From positions 124,001 to 188,000 of the forward strand of contig NZ_JAAEHL010000009.1 in NCBI RefSeq assembly GCF_010614725.1: a stretch of DNA of 64,000 bases. Direction: 5' to 3'. Source of the DNA: Flavobacterium ajazii (GTDB lineage: Bacteria > Bacteroidota > Bacteroidia > Flavobacteriales > Flavobacteriaceae). Under the pieces are notes generated by a model. It was not told the origin of the DNA and searched no databases. It worked only from the letters and a program-made list of their open reading frames with translations. Below are positions 44,017 to 53,303 of this stretch, in pieces; the first letter of the stretch is position 1; the number at the start of each line of letters is the position of its first letter. Made by a program: the position numbers and the translations under genes.

Positions 44017-44769
44017 ATGTTCAAGACGACTTTTTTATTTTTTCTTGGTACAATTGCTCTGTTTGCACAACATACCGTCAATGACAGTATTATAACAGCT
44101 GATACTATTCAGCATCTGAAATTTAACTACAAACAGTTAATTGTTCCCGGACTGCTTATAGGTTACGGGGTAATTGGTCTGGAAAGTGACCAGCTCAAAA
44201 GCTATAATTCTGATATAAGAGAAGAAGTCCAGGAAGACATCGACAAGAAAATTACAATTGATGATTTTTCTCAATATGCTCCTGCAGCTGCTGTGTATGG
44301 ACTGAACGCCCTTGGTATAGAAGGCAAACATAACCTTAAAGACAGGTCTATTATTCTGGCGAGTTCTTATTTGATGATGAGCGCTACCGTTTTAGCTTTA
44401 AAAAACATTACGCATGTAGAAAGACCCGATGGTACCTCCAATAATTCTTTTCCATCCGGTCATACTGCTACAGCTTTTATGGGAGCCGAATTTTTATATC
44501 AGGAATATAAAGACCAGTCTGTCTGGTATGGTATAAGCGGTTATATTGTGGCTACCGGAACAGGATTGTTCAGAATGTACAACAATCGCCACTGGCTTAC
44601 AGATGTTGCCGCAGGTGTCGGAATCGGAATTTTGAGTACCAAAGCTGCTTACTGGCTCTATCCTTATACTAAAAAACTCTTTCCTTCAAAAGAGAATAAG
44701 GTTTCTTCTTTAATTACACCTTTTTACAATGGAAAACAGATTGGATGCGGGCTTGTAATGCAGTTTTAA
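44017..44769 (+). CDS. PAP2-family phosphatase (phosphatidic acid phosphatase type)
   Basis: I use the ATG at 44017 rather than an upstream TTG, which gives a signal-like N-terminus and 250 residues. The three phosphatase motifs are present: K-x6-RP in KNITHVERP, PSGHT in SFPSGHTATAF, and the final R-x5-H-x3-D in NNRHWLTDV. It is predicted to act at the periplasmic face on lipid phosphates such as phosphatidic acid or undecaprenyl pyrophosphate. Its box suggests co-regulation with the transferase and kinase genes, so lipid headgroup cycling is a consistent theme. Confidence 0.92.
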   Translation: MFKTTFLFFLGTIALFAQHTVNDSIITADTIQHLKFNYKQLIVPGLLIGYGVIGLESDQLKSYNSDIREEVQEDIDKKITIDDFSQYAPAAAVYGLNALGIEGKHNLKDRSIILASSYLMMSATVLALKNITHVERPDGTSNNSFPSGHTATAFMGAEFLYQEYKDQSVWYGISGYIVATGTGLFRMYNNRHWLTDVAAGVGIGILSTKAAYWLYPYTKKLFPSKENKVSSLITPFYNGKQIGCGLVMQF

Positions 44770-45004
44770 CAACTCAGAATAGCTTCTAAAGGAAGTTAAA
44801 AAAAGAATAAATCAATTTATATCATTAGCTGTTGTAATTTTTAGAATTATATTTGTTGCTATGAATAGAAAAGGCTGTCTTCCTCCTCCTTGATTTTAAT
44901 AGTATCTCCTGATTTAACAGAGCATACTTTCAGCACATTAGCCTAAAGGTTTTGTATGCTTATTTGATAATATTAAAATCTGCCTTAATTGGCACAAAAA
45001 ATTC

Positions 45005-45880
45005 ATGAAAAATTCTTATTTCTTATTACATCTTGCTGTATTTCTGGCAGGATTCACTGGTGTATTTGGTAAACTTATAACTCTTAACGAAGGGTTATTA
45101 ACATTCTACAGGGTTCTCTTTTCGGCAGTGATATTATTTATTATTGTCCGGTTTTTGAAAATCAGCAATGATACAACCAACAGCGAAAAAAAATCTATTG
45201 GCACAATCGGAATATTAATTACTGTTCACTGGGTATTTTTTTACGCCAGTATCAAGTATTCCAATATTTCGATTGGTGTAATCTGCTACTGTCTGACCAG
45301 TTTTTTTACAGCTGTATTCAAACCTATAATTGACCGTACCAAATTCAGATTTACAGAATTATTGCTTAGTGCTCTCACGCTGGCTGGTATTAGTCTTATA
45401 TTTCATTTTGATACTTCTTATCAGCTGGGTATTATACTGGGCGTGATTTCCTCTGCTTTTGCGGCTCTTTATACTATTTATAATGAAAGGCTCGTACAAT
45501 TTTATGACAGCAGACTAATAAATTATTATCAAATGATTAGCGGTTCGGCTTTTCTCTTACTATTACTGCCTTTTTATCTTTACTTTTTTCCTGTAGAAAC
45601 TGTCATTCCTAACCTAAGTGACACCATTTACCTGATTCTGCTGGCATTATTTTGTACTGTTGGGCTCTATGTATTATTTGCCGAAGTATTAAAAAAAATT
45701 CCGGCCTTTACCGTTAATCTTACTTTTAATCTCGAACCGATATATGCAATTGTAATCGCTTTTCTCTTTTTTAATGAAAGTAAATCCGTAAACACTTCAT
45801 TTTATGTTGGAATACTTTTTATTATAAGTTCTGTTGCATTGCAGACTTATACATCTTCAAAAGAAAAATCTTTGGATTAA
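45005..45880 (+). CDS. EamA-family (DMT superfamily) transporter
   Basis: The 291-residue protein is almost entirely hydrophobic with ten predicted membrane helices arranged as two EamA repeats. Segments such as GFTGVFGKLITLNEGLLTFYR and the C-terminal NLEPIYAIVIAFLFFNES match the family. It probably exports a metabolite or amino acid. A terminator follows closely. It is not preceded by the 11-bp-repeat box of the neighbouring regulon. Confidence 0.9.
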   Translation: MKNSYFLLHLAVFLAGFTGVFGKLITLNEGLLTFYRVLFSAVILFIIVRFLKISNDTTNSEKKSIGTIGILITVHWVFFYASIKYSNISIGVICYCLTSFFTAVFKPIIDRTKFRFTELLLSALTLAGISLIFHFDTSYQLGIILGVISSAFAALYTIYNERLVQFYDSRLINYYQMISGSAFLLLLLPFYLYFFPVETVIPNLSDTIYLILLALFCTVGLYVLFAEVLKKIPAFTVNLTFNLEPIYAIVIAFLFFNESKSVNTSFYVGILFIISSVALQTYTSSKEKSLD

Positions 45881-45891
45881 AGAATTTATAA

Positions 45892-45927
45892 AATAAACGA
45901 GGCTGCCATGTGACAGCCTCGTTTATT
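45892..45927. terminator. Bidirectional terminator between the EamA and SRPBCC genes
   Basis: A 14-bp stem, AATAAACGAGGCTG with CAGCCTCGTTTATT, closes an 8-nt loop. It lies between the convergent stops of the two genes. Confidence 0.85.
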
Positions 45928-45977
45928 GTTTTGTATATCTATATTATGAAGATGAAATCCCTATTCTGAATAATAAA

Positions 45978-46445
45978 TTAATTCATAATCTCTTTTACTC
46001 CTTCCGCCAATACCTTATCCAGTCTTTTTTGCAATTTTCGCAGAAATAAAAAATCAAATAGCAGTGTCCATAACCTGGAATTAATTTTAAACTCAAAACA
46101 CAATTCAGCTTTAATTAAACCTGATTTTGATTTTGAAAAAGAATAATGACAGCGCATTGCATCCAGAAATTTAAGTCGGTCAGAACTGAAATCACCAATA
46201 TGAACGGAAAATGAAGTTCCGTCTACAAAATCGAACAATTGGTAAACAGCAGTTGAATCATCTTTAAAATAAATCATTTTTTCGCTTCCTATTTTTGTTG
46301 ATACTTTCTTAAAAAAAGTAGTATCTGCTTCTGGCATAAACCAAAGTTCCCCTAACACAGAAGCCGGATTAAAAGAAAGCAAATAAGCGAACAGCTCTTC
46401 TGAAGGATTTGATATGTCTATAGACGAACGTATTTCCTTTTTCAT
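45978..46445 (-). CDS. SRPBCC/START-like fold protein (155 residues)
   Basis: The sequence has the alternating beta-strand pattern and C-terminal helix of the SRPBCC superfamily (an N-terminal strand after IRSSIDISNPSEELFAYL, then KIGSEKMIYF, YQLFDF, LCFEFKIN and a long terminal helix). No signal peptide is present, so it is cytoplasmic. It lies after the M16 peptidase gene and a hairpin. The ligand and role are unknown. Confidence 0.65.
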   Translation of the reverse strand: MKKEIRSSIDISNPSEELFAYLLSFNPASVLGELWFMPEADTTFFKKVSTKIGSEKMIYFKDDSTAVYQLFDFVDGTSFSVHIGDFSSDRLKFLDAMRCHYSFSKSKSGLIKAELCFEFKINSRLWTLLFDFLFLRKLQKRLDKVLAEGVKEIMN

Positions 46446-46458
46446 AATGCAAAAATTA

Positions 46459-46486
46459 AAAAGGGCTGTCGCTAAACAGCTCTTTT
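46459..46486 (-). terminator. Terminator after the M16 gene of the SusCD locus
   Basis: AAAAGGGCTGT pairs with ACAGCTCTTTT (one G-T pair) around a 6-nt loop and lies between the M16 stop and the SRPBCC start. It marks the probable end of the long peptide-utilisation operon. Confidence 0.65.
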
Positions 46487-46539
46487 AAGTCTTTCAAAAA
46501 AGAAGTATGAGTAATTGAAATCGAAAGACTGTATTAAAA

Positions 46540-49332
46540 TCATTTTAAAGGATTGCCGTCTTTGTCAAGAGAACCTGATTTAACAATAATCATTTTATCC
46601 AGTTTTACATATTTTTTGATGGCATTATTAACCTCATCAAGTGTTACTTTTTCTACATCCTTTGGATATTGTTCGATATAGTCAGGTGAAAGTCCTCTTT
46701 CTACAAAACTTAAAATTGTTTTGGTAATTCCTGATGTGGTAGACATTCCTACTTTAAAACTTCCAATAATATTCGATTTCTTATTGGTCAATTCATCCTG
46801 AGTAATTCCCTCATTAACCCATTTTTTAATCTGAACCATTGTAGCATCAAGTCCTCTTTGAAATAAAGCCGGGTTAAACGAAGCGTTTACATACCAGTAG
46901 CCGCCTGTTAGCGAATTTCCGCCTACCGAAGAAGTAATATTATACGTTAAACCATCATTATCACGAACGGTCTGCATCAGACGTCCTGCAAAACCGGCAC
47001 CTAATGTATAAGTCCCAATGTAAAACGGAATAAAATCAGCATCTGCTCTTTTAAGTCCTGTGTACTGTCCTATAAACAATTCGGCACTAGGCTTTTCAGG
47101 GATTGTAACAACTTCTGTTTTTGCAGCTGCTTTGGTTACATCGTTAAATTTAAGATTACCCGATACACCTCCACTCCAGTTTTTAAATGCTTTTTTTAGC
47201 GAAATGTTTAAGTTTGCCCCTTCTACATCTCCCGCAATTACTAAATGCATAGATGCAGGTCCAAAATATTTAGCATGAAATGTCTTCACATCATCAAGAG
47301 TAGTATTTTTTATAAGAACAATCTCTGCTTCTGTCCCCACTTCATAATTTGGATTATCATTTGGGTATATCGACTGTAACAAAGCTGTTGAACCTCTTTG
47401 CGCCGGATCATTTAAACTCTGCTGTCCGTTTCCAATAGACTGCTGTTTTAAATTTTCGAACTCTTTACTATCAAATAAAGGATGACGAAGCTCTTCTGCA
47501 AGCAAAGTAATTACCTGATCTAAATCTTTTTTTAAGCATTTAAAACCAATTGACACCTTAGTTGAATTTGCCGAAACACTTAAATTCACACCCAGTTTTT
47601 CTAATTTTTCAGAAAACTTAAATTTGTCGTTTACTTTTGTTCCTTTCGAAAGCATGGCTGCCGTGAGTGCAGGAAGCATAGTGTTTTTATTTTCGTTTAC
47701 ATAATTTCCTAATGAAATACTAGCCGAAACTGTCACAAAATCTTTAGCAGAAGTTTTTACAGAAACCACATCAATTCCCACAACTTTTTCTCTTTTATAA
47801 ACAGATGCACCTTTTTCAGTTGCAATCTGATCATATTCCTGAACCTGAAAGTTTTTACTTTCTGACTGAAGTCTCTCAGCAGGAGTGCTTTCTTCGTGTC
47901 CATCATGTTCAGGATGCCTGAAATAATACGGACCGTTTTCTGCTGTAAGCTTGGCTGCATCCGAAACCTGCTGTCCCGGATTTGCACCCGGCATCTTCGG
48001 TACAAAATAACCCGTTGTACTTTGGTCTTCCACTAAATATTTTTGTGCTACACGCAAAACATCTTCAGGAGTCACTTTTTTAAGCCTTTCTATTCCGGTG
48101 ACATAATCTGTCCAGTCGCCTGCTGCGATTGCTTCTGTTAATTCTGAAGCAACTACTCCAGAACCGTCTCGTCCTAAAATTGTCTGAGCGCTGATTTTTG
48201 CGATGACACGATTTACTTCTTCCTGAGTAACGCCATTTTTCTGAAGATTGGTAATTACTTCAGTTATCTTGGCATCAATATCTTCATGCTTTGAAGTTGT
48301 TGAAAAACCTACTCCAATCGTAAAAAGACCAACTTCTTTAAAATTTGTCGCGCTCGCATACGCATAGATTCCCAAGCCCGTATCTACAAAAGTTTTGTTT
48401 AAAATTGCCGAAGGTCCTGCTCCGATAATTTCACTTAAAACATTCAAAGCAGGCAAATCTTCATGCAGAGCACCCGGAATTTTGAATGCTTTATTGATAA
48501 CACCAAGCTGTCCCGGCTTTTTGACTACAATTTTACGAGGGCCGTACTGAACAGGTTCTTCCGTATAAGGCTGTGGCATTGTATGTGGAGCTTTGGTAAT
48601 CTTACCGAAATACTGTTCAATTAACTTAAAAGTATTTTCTTTATTAAAATCTCCAATAATCGTCAAAGTTGCATTATCGGGCCAGTAGTAAGTATTATAA
48701 AAATTACGCAGAACCTCAATTGGCGCTTTCTCAATATCTGATTTCCATCCGATTGTAGAATGGTGATACGGATGTGCAATATAAGCTGAAGCCCATATTT
48801 CTTTACCTAATAAACTGTTAGGGTCGTTTTCACCACGCTCAAATTCATTTCTTACCACCGTCATTTCTGCATCTTTGTCTTCTTTCGTGAGAAGTGAATT
48901 TCGCATTCTGTCCGATTCGATATGCATGGCCAGTTCGATTTTATCACTTGGCAATGTTTCAAAATAATTGGTTCGGTCATTCCAGGTCGTAGCATTTAAC
49001 TGTGCTCCGGTGTTTTGAAGCAAATCTGTTATACTTGTACCGCTCTTTTTATTGAAAGTCGGAGTTCCTTTAAACATTAAGTGCTCCAAAAGATGTGTTG
49101 ATCCCGTATTTCCTAATACTTCGTGTTTTGATCCAACGCGATATACAATTTGTACGGTAACCACCGGCGATGAATTATCCTTAAGCAGAAGTACTTTAAG
49201 TCCGTTTGGCTCAAAAGTATATTCTTCTATACCTCCAAGCTCTTTTACTTTTTTAAAGTTTGGATTGTTCTGAGCTGTCAGTACATTAAGAAAAGTGAAT
49301 GCACAGATACTCAATATGAATTTGTTTTTCAT
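46540..49332 (-). CDS. Secreted M16 family zinc peptidase (two-domain)
   Basis: A signal peptide (about 1-20) is followed by HLLEH at 80-84, the inverted zinc motif, with the third glutamate in VVRNEFERGENDP. A second half begins near residue 500. The length of 930 residues and two-domain architecture resemble the M16 enzyme at 93-2888, though motifs differ. It is the last gene of the SusCD locus, so it would degrade the imported or surface-bound peptides. The family call is firm. Confidence 0.93.
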   Translation of the reverse strand: MKNKFILSICAFTFLNVLTAQNNPNFKKVKELGGIEEYTFEPNGLKVLLLKDNSSPVVTVQIVYRVGSKHEVLGNTGSTHLLEHLMFKGTPTFNKKSGTSITDLLQNTGAQLNATTWNDRTNYFETLPSDKIELAMHIESDRMRNSLLTKEDKDAEMTVVRNEFERGENDPNSLLGKEIWASAYIAHPYHHSTIGWKSDIEKAPIEVLRNFYNTYYWPDNATLTIIGDFNKENTFKLIEQYFGKITKAPHTMPQPYTEEPVQYGPRKIVVKKPGQLGVINKAFKIPGALHEDLPALNVLSEIIGAGPSAILNKTFVDTGLGIYAYASATNFKEVGLFTIGVGFSTTSKHEDIDAKITEVITNLQKNGVTQEEVNRVIAKISAQTILGRDGSGVVASELTEAIAAGDWTDYVTGIERLKKVTPEDVLRVAQKYLVEDQSTTGYFVPKMPGANPGQQVSDAAKLTAENGPYYFRHPEHDGHEESTPAERLQSESKNFQVQEYDQIATEKGASVYKREKVVGIDVVSVKTSAKDFVTVSASISLGNYVNENKNTMLPALTAAMLSKGTKVNDKFKFSEKLEKLGVNLSVSANSTKVSIGFKCLKKDLDQVITLLAEELRHPLFDSKEFENLKQQSIGNGQQSLNDPAQRGSTALLQSIYPNDNPNYEVGTEAEIVLIKNTTLDDVKTFHAKYFGPASMHLVIAGDVEGANLNISLKKAFKNWSGGVSGNLKFNDVTKAAAKTEVVTIPEKPSAELFIGQYTGLKRADADFIPFYIGTYTLGAGFAGRLMQTVRDNDGLTYNITSSVGGNSLTGGYWYVNASFNPALFQRGLDATMVQIKKWVNEGITQDELTNKKSNIIGSFKVGMSTTSGITKTILSFVERGLSPDYIEQYPKDVEKVTLDEVNNAIKKYVKLDKMIIVKSGSLDKDGNPLK

Positions 49333-49371
49333 TTTTTGATTAATTGATTAGAAATAATTTGTGACTGCAGA

Positions 49372-50886
49372 CTACTTTAAACCCAAACTTTTATCGGTTG
49401 TGTCTACCAGCCATTTGAAACCGCCCGCTTCTGTAAAAAACAGTTTAGAAGAGTTCTCATTGTACCATTGCTGCCATTCCTGAGCACTCTTTTCCATTCC
49501 GGTGTAGCGCAAAAGTAAGCGTGAAGCTGTTTCAGTATCTTTTCCTTTGTTTAAAAGGTCTATACAATGTTTTAAAATTTGTTTGTCTTCGTTCTCGATC
49601 CCTAACTTTTTGGCATCTTCATCAATTTTTAAAGAATAGAAATCGTCCGGCTCAGAATACAGGTACTTTCTGTTTTCAGTAAGGTATTTTTTTAGTTTGT
49701 CTACATTTTTTACATACTCCGGCTTATAAAAATTCTGTGCCGTTTGTTTTACGTATGCTTCCCATGTCGGAATAGCAATAGGTTTTGACTGTACTGACAA
49801 AATAGCTTGTTCCATTTCGGACAATTTTTCGCCTTTTGCCTTTTTTGCTGATAGTTCGCTGACCGTTTTTTCCTGCTGTAAATTAAGACTAACCATGTAT
49901 TCTTTATACTTTTCGAAAGATTCAGTGTTAAGACCTCCAATTATAGCATCTGCAGCGCTTTTTGTTGCAATTTTATCATTGTATTTTCGGACAATTGGCT
50001 TTTGTCCTTTAAATTTATTAATATACACTACGGCATTGGCAAAAACCTGTTTTGCTTCATCGGTCATATAATCCGGTGACGCTGAAAATCCCCATAGAAG
50101 GAAATTTCCATGACGTCCGATGGCTACTGCTCCAACATCTTTTGAATTTACACCACTCGAAATATATTCGGCGTCAGGTGAATCCAGAAAACCTTCGCCT
50201 CTGGATACCATTCCGACACGATACCCTTTTCCTTCTGCATAACCTTCTGTCTGAACACGCCACATCGGAATTTCTTTTGGTACATTTTTTCCAGATGGAT
50301 AATGAAAAATTCCTTCTGGTGTTGGTTTTGTAACCATGGTAAGACTTACCGGAAAAGGACCTTTAAAAATAGGATGTTCATTCTTTAAATGATGCGCCTC
50401 GGCATCCAGGCATAAACACAGCCAGTCTATTTTTAAACCTATACTACCGCCCATTACAGGAGCTGTATGACCAATAAAAATGGTTGGAAAATCGAAGTCT
50501 TCTTTTAAATATTTTGCCGGTTTGTATTTAGGAGTAGTCTGCATTTTTTCCCACGGATTAATGTTCTGATCGAAAATAGTCACATCATATTGGGCAGAGA
50601 GATCTGCAGTATAGCTTCTGGCATCAACTGATTTTACTTTTGCAAAATATTTTTTCAGATACGTTTCAAAAGCACCAAATCTGGTCTTAAGTTCTTCTTT
50701 AAAACGTTCAGGAGTCATTCCTCCATTTCCCGTAGGTGAACTAATTATTTTTTCATCCGCTGGTACGGCAGGATCGTATCCTACATAAAGAACCGACAAA
50801 TTCTCTTTTTTTATCTCCTGAGCAAAAGCCGGAATACAAAACAGTATCAGAACCAGTACTGTTCCTTTTATAATTTGTTTTATCAT
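49372..50886 (-). CDS. Secreted ThuA-like (GATase1-like fold) protein, function unknown
   Basis: A signal peptide (ending AFAQ) precedes a domain of about 300 residues. Segments such as LSVLYVGYDPAVPADE, TIFIGHTAPVMGGSIGLKIDW and the closing LLWGFSASPDYMTDEAKQVFANAVVYI resemble ThuA-like proteins. The C-terminal 200 residues are helical and charged. I see no catalytic nucleophile cysteine typical of a true amidotransferase. It sits 4 nt after the DsbD-N-like gene and before the M16 gene. Its role in the locus is unknown. Confidence 0.6.
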   Translation of the reverse strand: MIKQIIKGTVLVLILFCIPAFAQEIKKENLSVLYVGYDPAVPADEKIISSPTGNGGMTPERFKEELKTRFGAFETYLKKYFAKVKSVDARSYTADLSAQYDVTIFDQNINPWEKMQTTPKYKPAKYLKEDFDFPTIFIGHTAPVMGGSIGLKIDWLCLCLDAEAHHLKNEHPIFKGPFPVSLTMVTKPTPEGIFHYPSGKNVPKEIPMWRVQTEGYAEGKGYRVGMVSRGEGFLDSPDAEYISSGVNSKDVGAVAIGRHGNFLLWGFSASPDYMTDEAKQVFANAVVYINKFKGQKPIVRKYNDKIATKSAADAIIGGLNTESFEKYKEYMVSLNLQQEKTVSELSAKKAKGEKLSEMEQAILSVQSKPIAIPTWEAYVKQTAQNFYKPEYVKNVDKLKKYLTENRKYLYSEPDDFYSLKIDEDAKKLGIENEDKQILKHCIDLLNKGKDTETASRLLLRYTGMEKSAQEWQQWYNENSSKLFFTEAGGFKWLVDTTDKSLGLK

Positions 50887-50890
50887 GGTA

Positions 50891-51409
50891 TTACGATTTT
50901 AATTTTAATTCTTTTGTTTTATTTCGTGGTGGCAAACATTGCCTCAAATCACAGGTCTGGTAAAAAAGTCCGACTGTAATCACAGCATCCTTTTCGGGGT
51001 TATTTACAGTAAAGATTCGTGTAAAAACAATTTCTCCTTCATAAATAAATATGTTGTCTTCGTACGGATAGGCACTTGGTTTTGTCCATTCTTCCAATGG
51101 TGTTATACCTTCCGGAAGCTCCAATACTATATCTGTTTTGATGTATGGCTGGTCTGCGGGAACATAAGCATATATGTGCCAGCCTGAAAGTATATTTGCT
51201 TTTATGATAACTGCAAGCCGGCTTTTGTCTTTATTCCAGATCAGTTGTGAATTGACAGAAACAGGATCGGAATTTTGAGGTTTTTCTACAGAAAGTGAAG
51301 CAGCAGCTTTCTGTACTTTTTTAAGGAAGGCCGTATCAGGATTCTGACTGTATGTTTTTGCAGCGAATCCTAAAAGCGTAATAAAAAGATATTTTTTTAA
51401 AATATTCAT
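50891..51409 (-). CDS. Periplasmic DsbD N-terminal domain-like protein
   Basis: Starting at the ATG at 51409 gives a signal peptide (MNILKKYLFITLLGFAAKTYS). The mature part is a DsbD-alpha-like beta-sandwich (SGWHIYAYVPADQPY) with a C-terminal YQTCDLRQCLPP carrying a reactive-type cysteine pair. Such domains receive electrons from a membrane DsbD or CcdA and pass them to periplasmic partners. No membrane DsbD domain is encoded here. It is one of two similar proteins in tandem in this locus, next to two thioredoxin-fold proteins. Confidence 0.8.
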   Translation of the reverse strand: MNILKKYLFITLLGFAAKTYSQNPDTAFLKKVQKAAASLSVEKPQNSDPVSVNSQLIWNKDKSRLAVIIKANILSGWHIYAYVPADQPYIKTDIVLELPEGITPLEEWTKPSAYPYEDNIFIYEGEIVFTRIFTVNNPEKDAVITVGLFYQTCDLRQCLPPRNKTKELKLKS

Positions 51410-51555
51410 ATTGAACACATTTGTATAGTTTCTGTTTTTCTGCTTTAAAAGAGCTGTTTTCACAGCTCTTTCATTAGGTTTTCTGTTAGATCATTTTTTT
51501 TGCTTACTAATTCAAAATAAAAATTGAAACATAGAGAAACCTTCTTTTAGTAGTT

Positions 51556-52002
51556 TTATTTAAGCTTAAAAATAAGTTCAACAGATTTAGGAGGCAGGCA
51601 TTTTGAGTCGTCGCAGGCCATAAATTCTACTGAAGATTTGATCTGCTTTGCGGCTTTATTTTTCAGTTGAACTCTTTGTTTAAAAATGGTTTTACTTTCA
51701 AAATATTTAATTTTCATGTTAAAGATTTTGTCATCAACTATATGTCCTTCCTCCTCTTTCGTGTTTCCTTTTTTTAAATAATCCCCTTTTCCGTCAAATG
51801 TAAATTTTGTAGGCAAAGGACCATCTGGCGGAACAGTCTGAGAATACAAATGCCACCCTTTCTCAACAGCTGCTTTTACTACTAAATCATATTCATTTTC
51901 AGAAACTTTGACCGCACTTGTTGTCCATTTTACAGGATTGTAAACCTGTGCTGTACTGCTGAGAGCGTAAAACAGCATTATTAATGCAAAAAGCCTTCTC
52001 AT
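51556..52002 (-). CDS. Periplasmic DsbD N-terminal domain-like protein (second copy)
   Basis: The ATG at 52002 gives a signal peptide (MRRLFALIMLFYALSSTAQ). The mature part shows the DsbD-alpha pattern (KGWHLYSQTVPPDGPLPTKF) and a cysteine pair in MACDDSKCLPPKS. It resembles the protein at 50891 in length and motif order, which suggests an old duplication. It probably shuttles reducing equivalents to the thioredoxin-like proteins or to substrates. The gap to the upstream TlpA-like gene is 60 nt. Confidence 0.8.
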   Translation of the reverse strand: MRRLFALIMLFYALSSTAQVYNPVKWTTSAVKVSENEYDLVVKAAVEKGWHLYSQTVPPDGPLPTKFTFDGKGDYLKKGNTKEEEGHIVDDKIFNMKIKYFESKTIFKQRVQLKNKAAKQIKSSVEFMACDDSKCLPPKSVELIFKLK

Positions 52003-52062
52003 TATTTTATTTTTTATTGCAATAACTGCTGTTGACAGCATCACTTATCTTAGTATCACCCA

Positions 52063-53283
52063 TTATTTTCCGCTGAAAATGGCAGCCAGATCAGCATCCA
52101 TTTTTTTATCATCTTCTTCACCTCCGTCATATCTTGCTACAACAATTCCGTTGGGATCCACCAAAATTTTGGTTGGCAGCACGTGAATGTTGTAGCCTTC
52201 GCTGATATCTTTGTCAATATTTATCCTTTCATAAGTTCCTTCTTTGTACTGCAGGCCTCTAAGTACATGCCTCCAAACTCCAATCCCGTCTTTTTCCACC
52301 GCTTTTCTCCATTTGTCATGATCTTTGTCATCATCAGAAACACCTAATATTTCAAGTCCTTTAGGCTTGTACTGGGCATATAATTTCAGCAGATGCGGAT
52401 TTCCTTTTCGGCATGGCACACACCAGGAAGCCCAGAAATCCACCAGCAGGTATTTCCCCTTAAAATCATCCAGCTTTATTGGTTTTCCATTAATATCTAC
52501 TGTATTGAAAGTTCCTGCCTGCGCTCCTGCAACCCCCTTCTTCATTTTCTCTATATCAGCTTCCAATTCCTTAGCCAGTACACTTTTTTTGTATAATGGA
52601 TTGAAAGTTTTATAAAATGCCGCCGCTTCATCGTAACTTAAAAATCTGCTGTTGGATATCAATAAATGCATGCTGTAATAGGACATAGGGTTTTCTTTCA
52701 TAAATCCTACAGACGCATTTTGGTATTCCTTATACATTGGCTCCAGGGCTACTCTGGCTTTCTGGTCTTCCTCTTTAATTGCTTCGAGCTCTTCCTGGCT
52801 CTTTTTAGCCGCAGCAGCATCATTGTATTTCTTTCTCACAGCATCAAAATGATCCTGCTCTTTCTTATATTTTAAAATAATTTTATCTGTAATGGCATTG
52901 TACCTGTAGACATCATCCTGTGATTTGGATCCTTTGAGTTTTGCAGCGGCAAAATCTGAACCGTTTAACTGTAAAGTCATCGATGCCGGTTCTATGTAAA
53001 GTGTTGCACAAGTGCCCTTGACCAATTTTCTCTGATCAGAATGTTTTGCAACCGCAATAAACTCAACTGGCTCTTCGAGTTCTCCGCTGATCTGAAACTT
53101 TCCTTTGGTAACCTGTACAGAGTCTATTTTCTTTCCAAGGAAAACATAAATTTTCCCATCACTTAACCCTGTTGCAGTCCCGTCAATTTTAAATTTTCCC
53201 TGCGCTTGACATTCATTTGCGAAACCTTGGAAAAGCAAACATAAAAAAGTTGTTCTAATTAAATCTAAACATTTCATATTCAT
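52063..53283 (-). CDS. TlpA-family thiol-disulfide oxidoreductase with DUF4369
   Basis: A signal peptide precedes a DUF4369 domain (about 28-115; FKIDGTATGLSDGKIYVFLG) and a helical linker. A C-terminal thioredoxin fold follows with the redox motif C288-VP-C291 in VDFWASWCVPCRKGNPHL. The protein is 406 residues and periplasmic. It lies 20 nt after another thioredoxin-fold gene and before the two DsbD-N-like genes. Together they form a thiol-redox relay, perhaps to reduce disulfides in imported proteins before proteolysis. Confidence 0.88.
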   Translation of the reverse strand: MNMKCLDLIRTTFLCLLFQGFANECQAQGKFKIDGTATGLSDGKIYVFLGKKIDSVQVTKGKFQISGELEEPVEFIAVAKHSDQRKLVKGTCATLYIEPASMTLQLNGSDFAAAKLKGSKSQDDVYRYNAITDKIILKYKKEQDHFDAVRKKYNDAAAAKKSQEELEAIKEEDQKARVALEPMYKEYQNASVGFMKENPMSYYSMHLLISNSRFLSYDEAAAFYKTFNPLYKKSVLAKELEADIEKMKKGVAGAQAGTFNTVDINGKPIKLDDFKGKYLLVDFWASWCVPCRKGNPHLLKLYAQYKPKGLEILGVSDDDKDHDKWRKAVEKDGIGVWRHVLRGLQYKEGTYERINIDKDISEGYNIHVLPTKILVDPNGIVVARYDGGEEDDKKMDADLAAIFSGK

Positions 53284-53303
53284 TTATTTTAAATTACCTT
53301 ACC

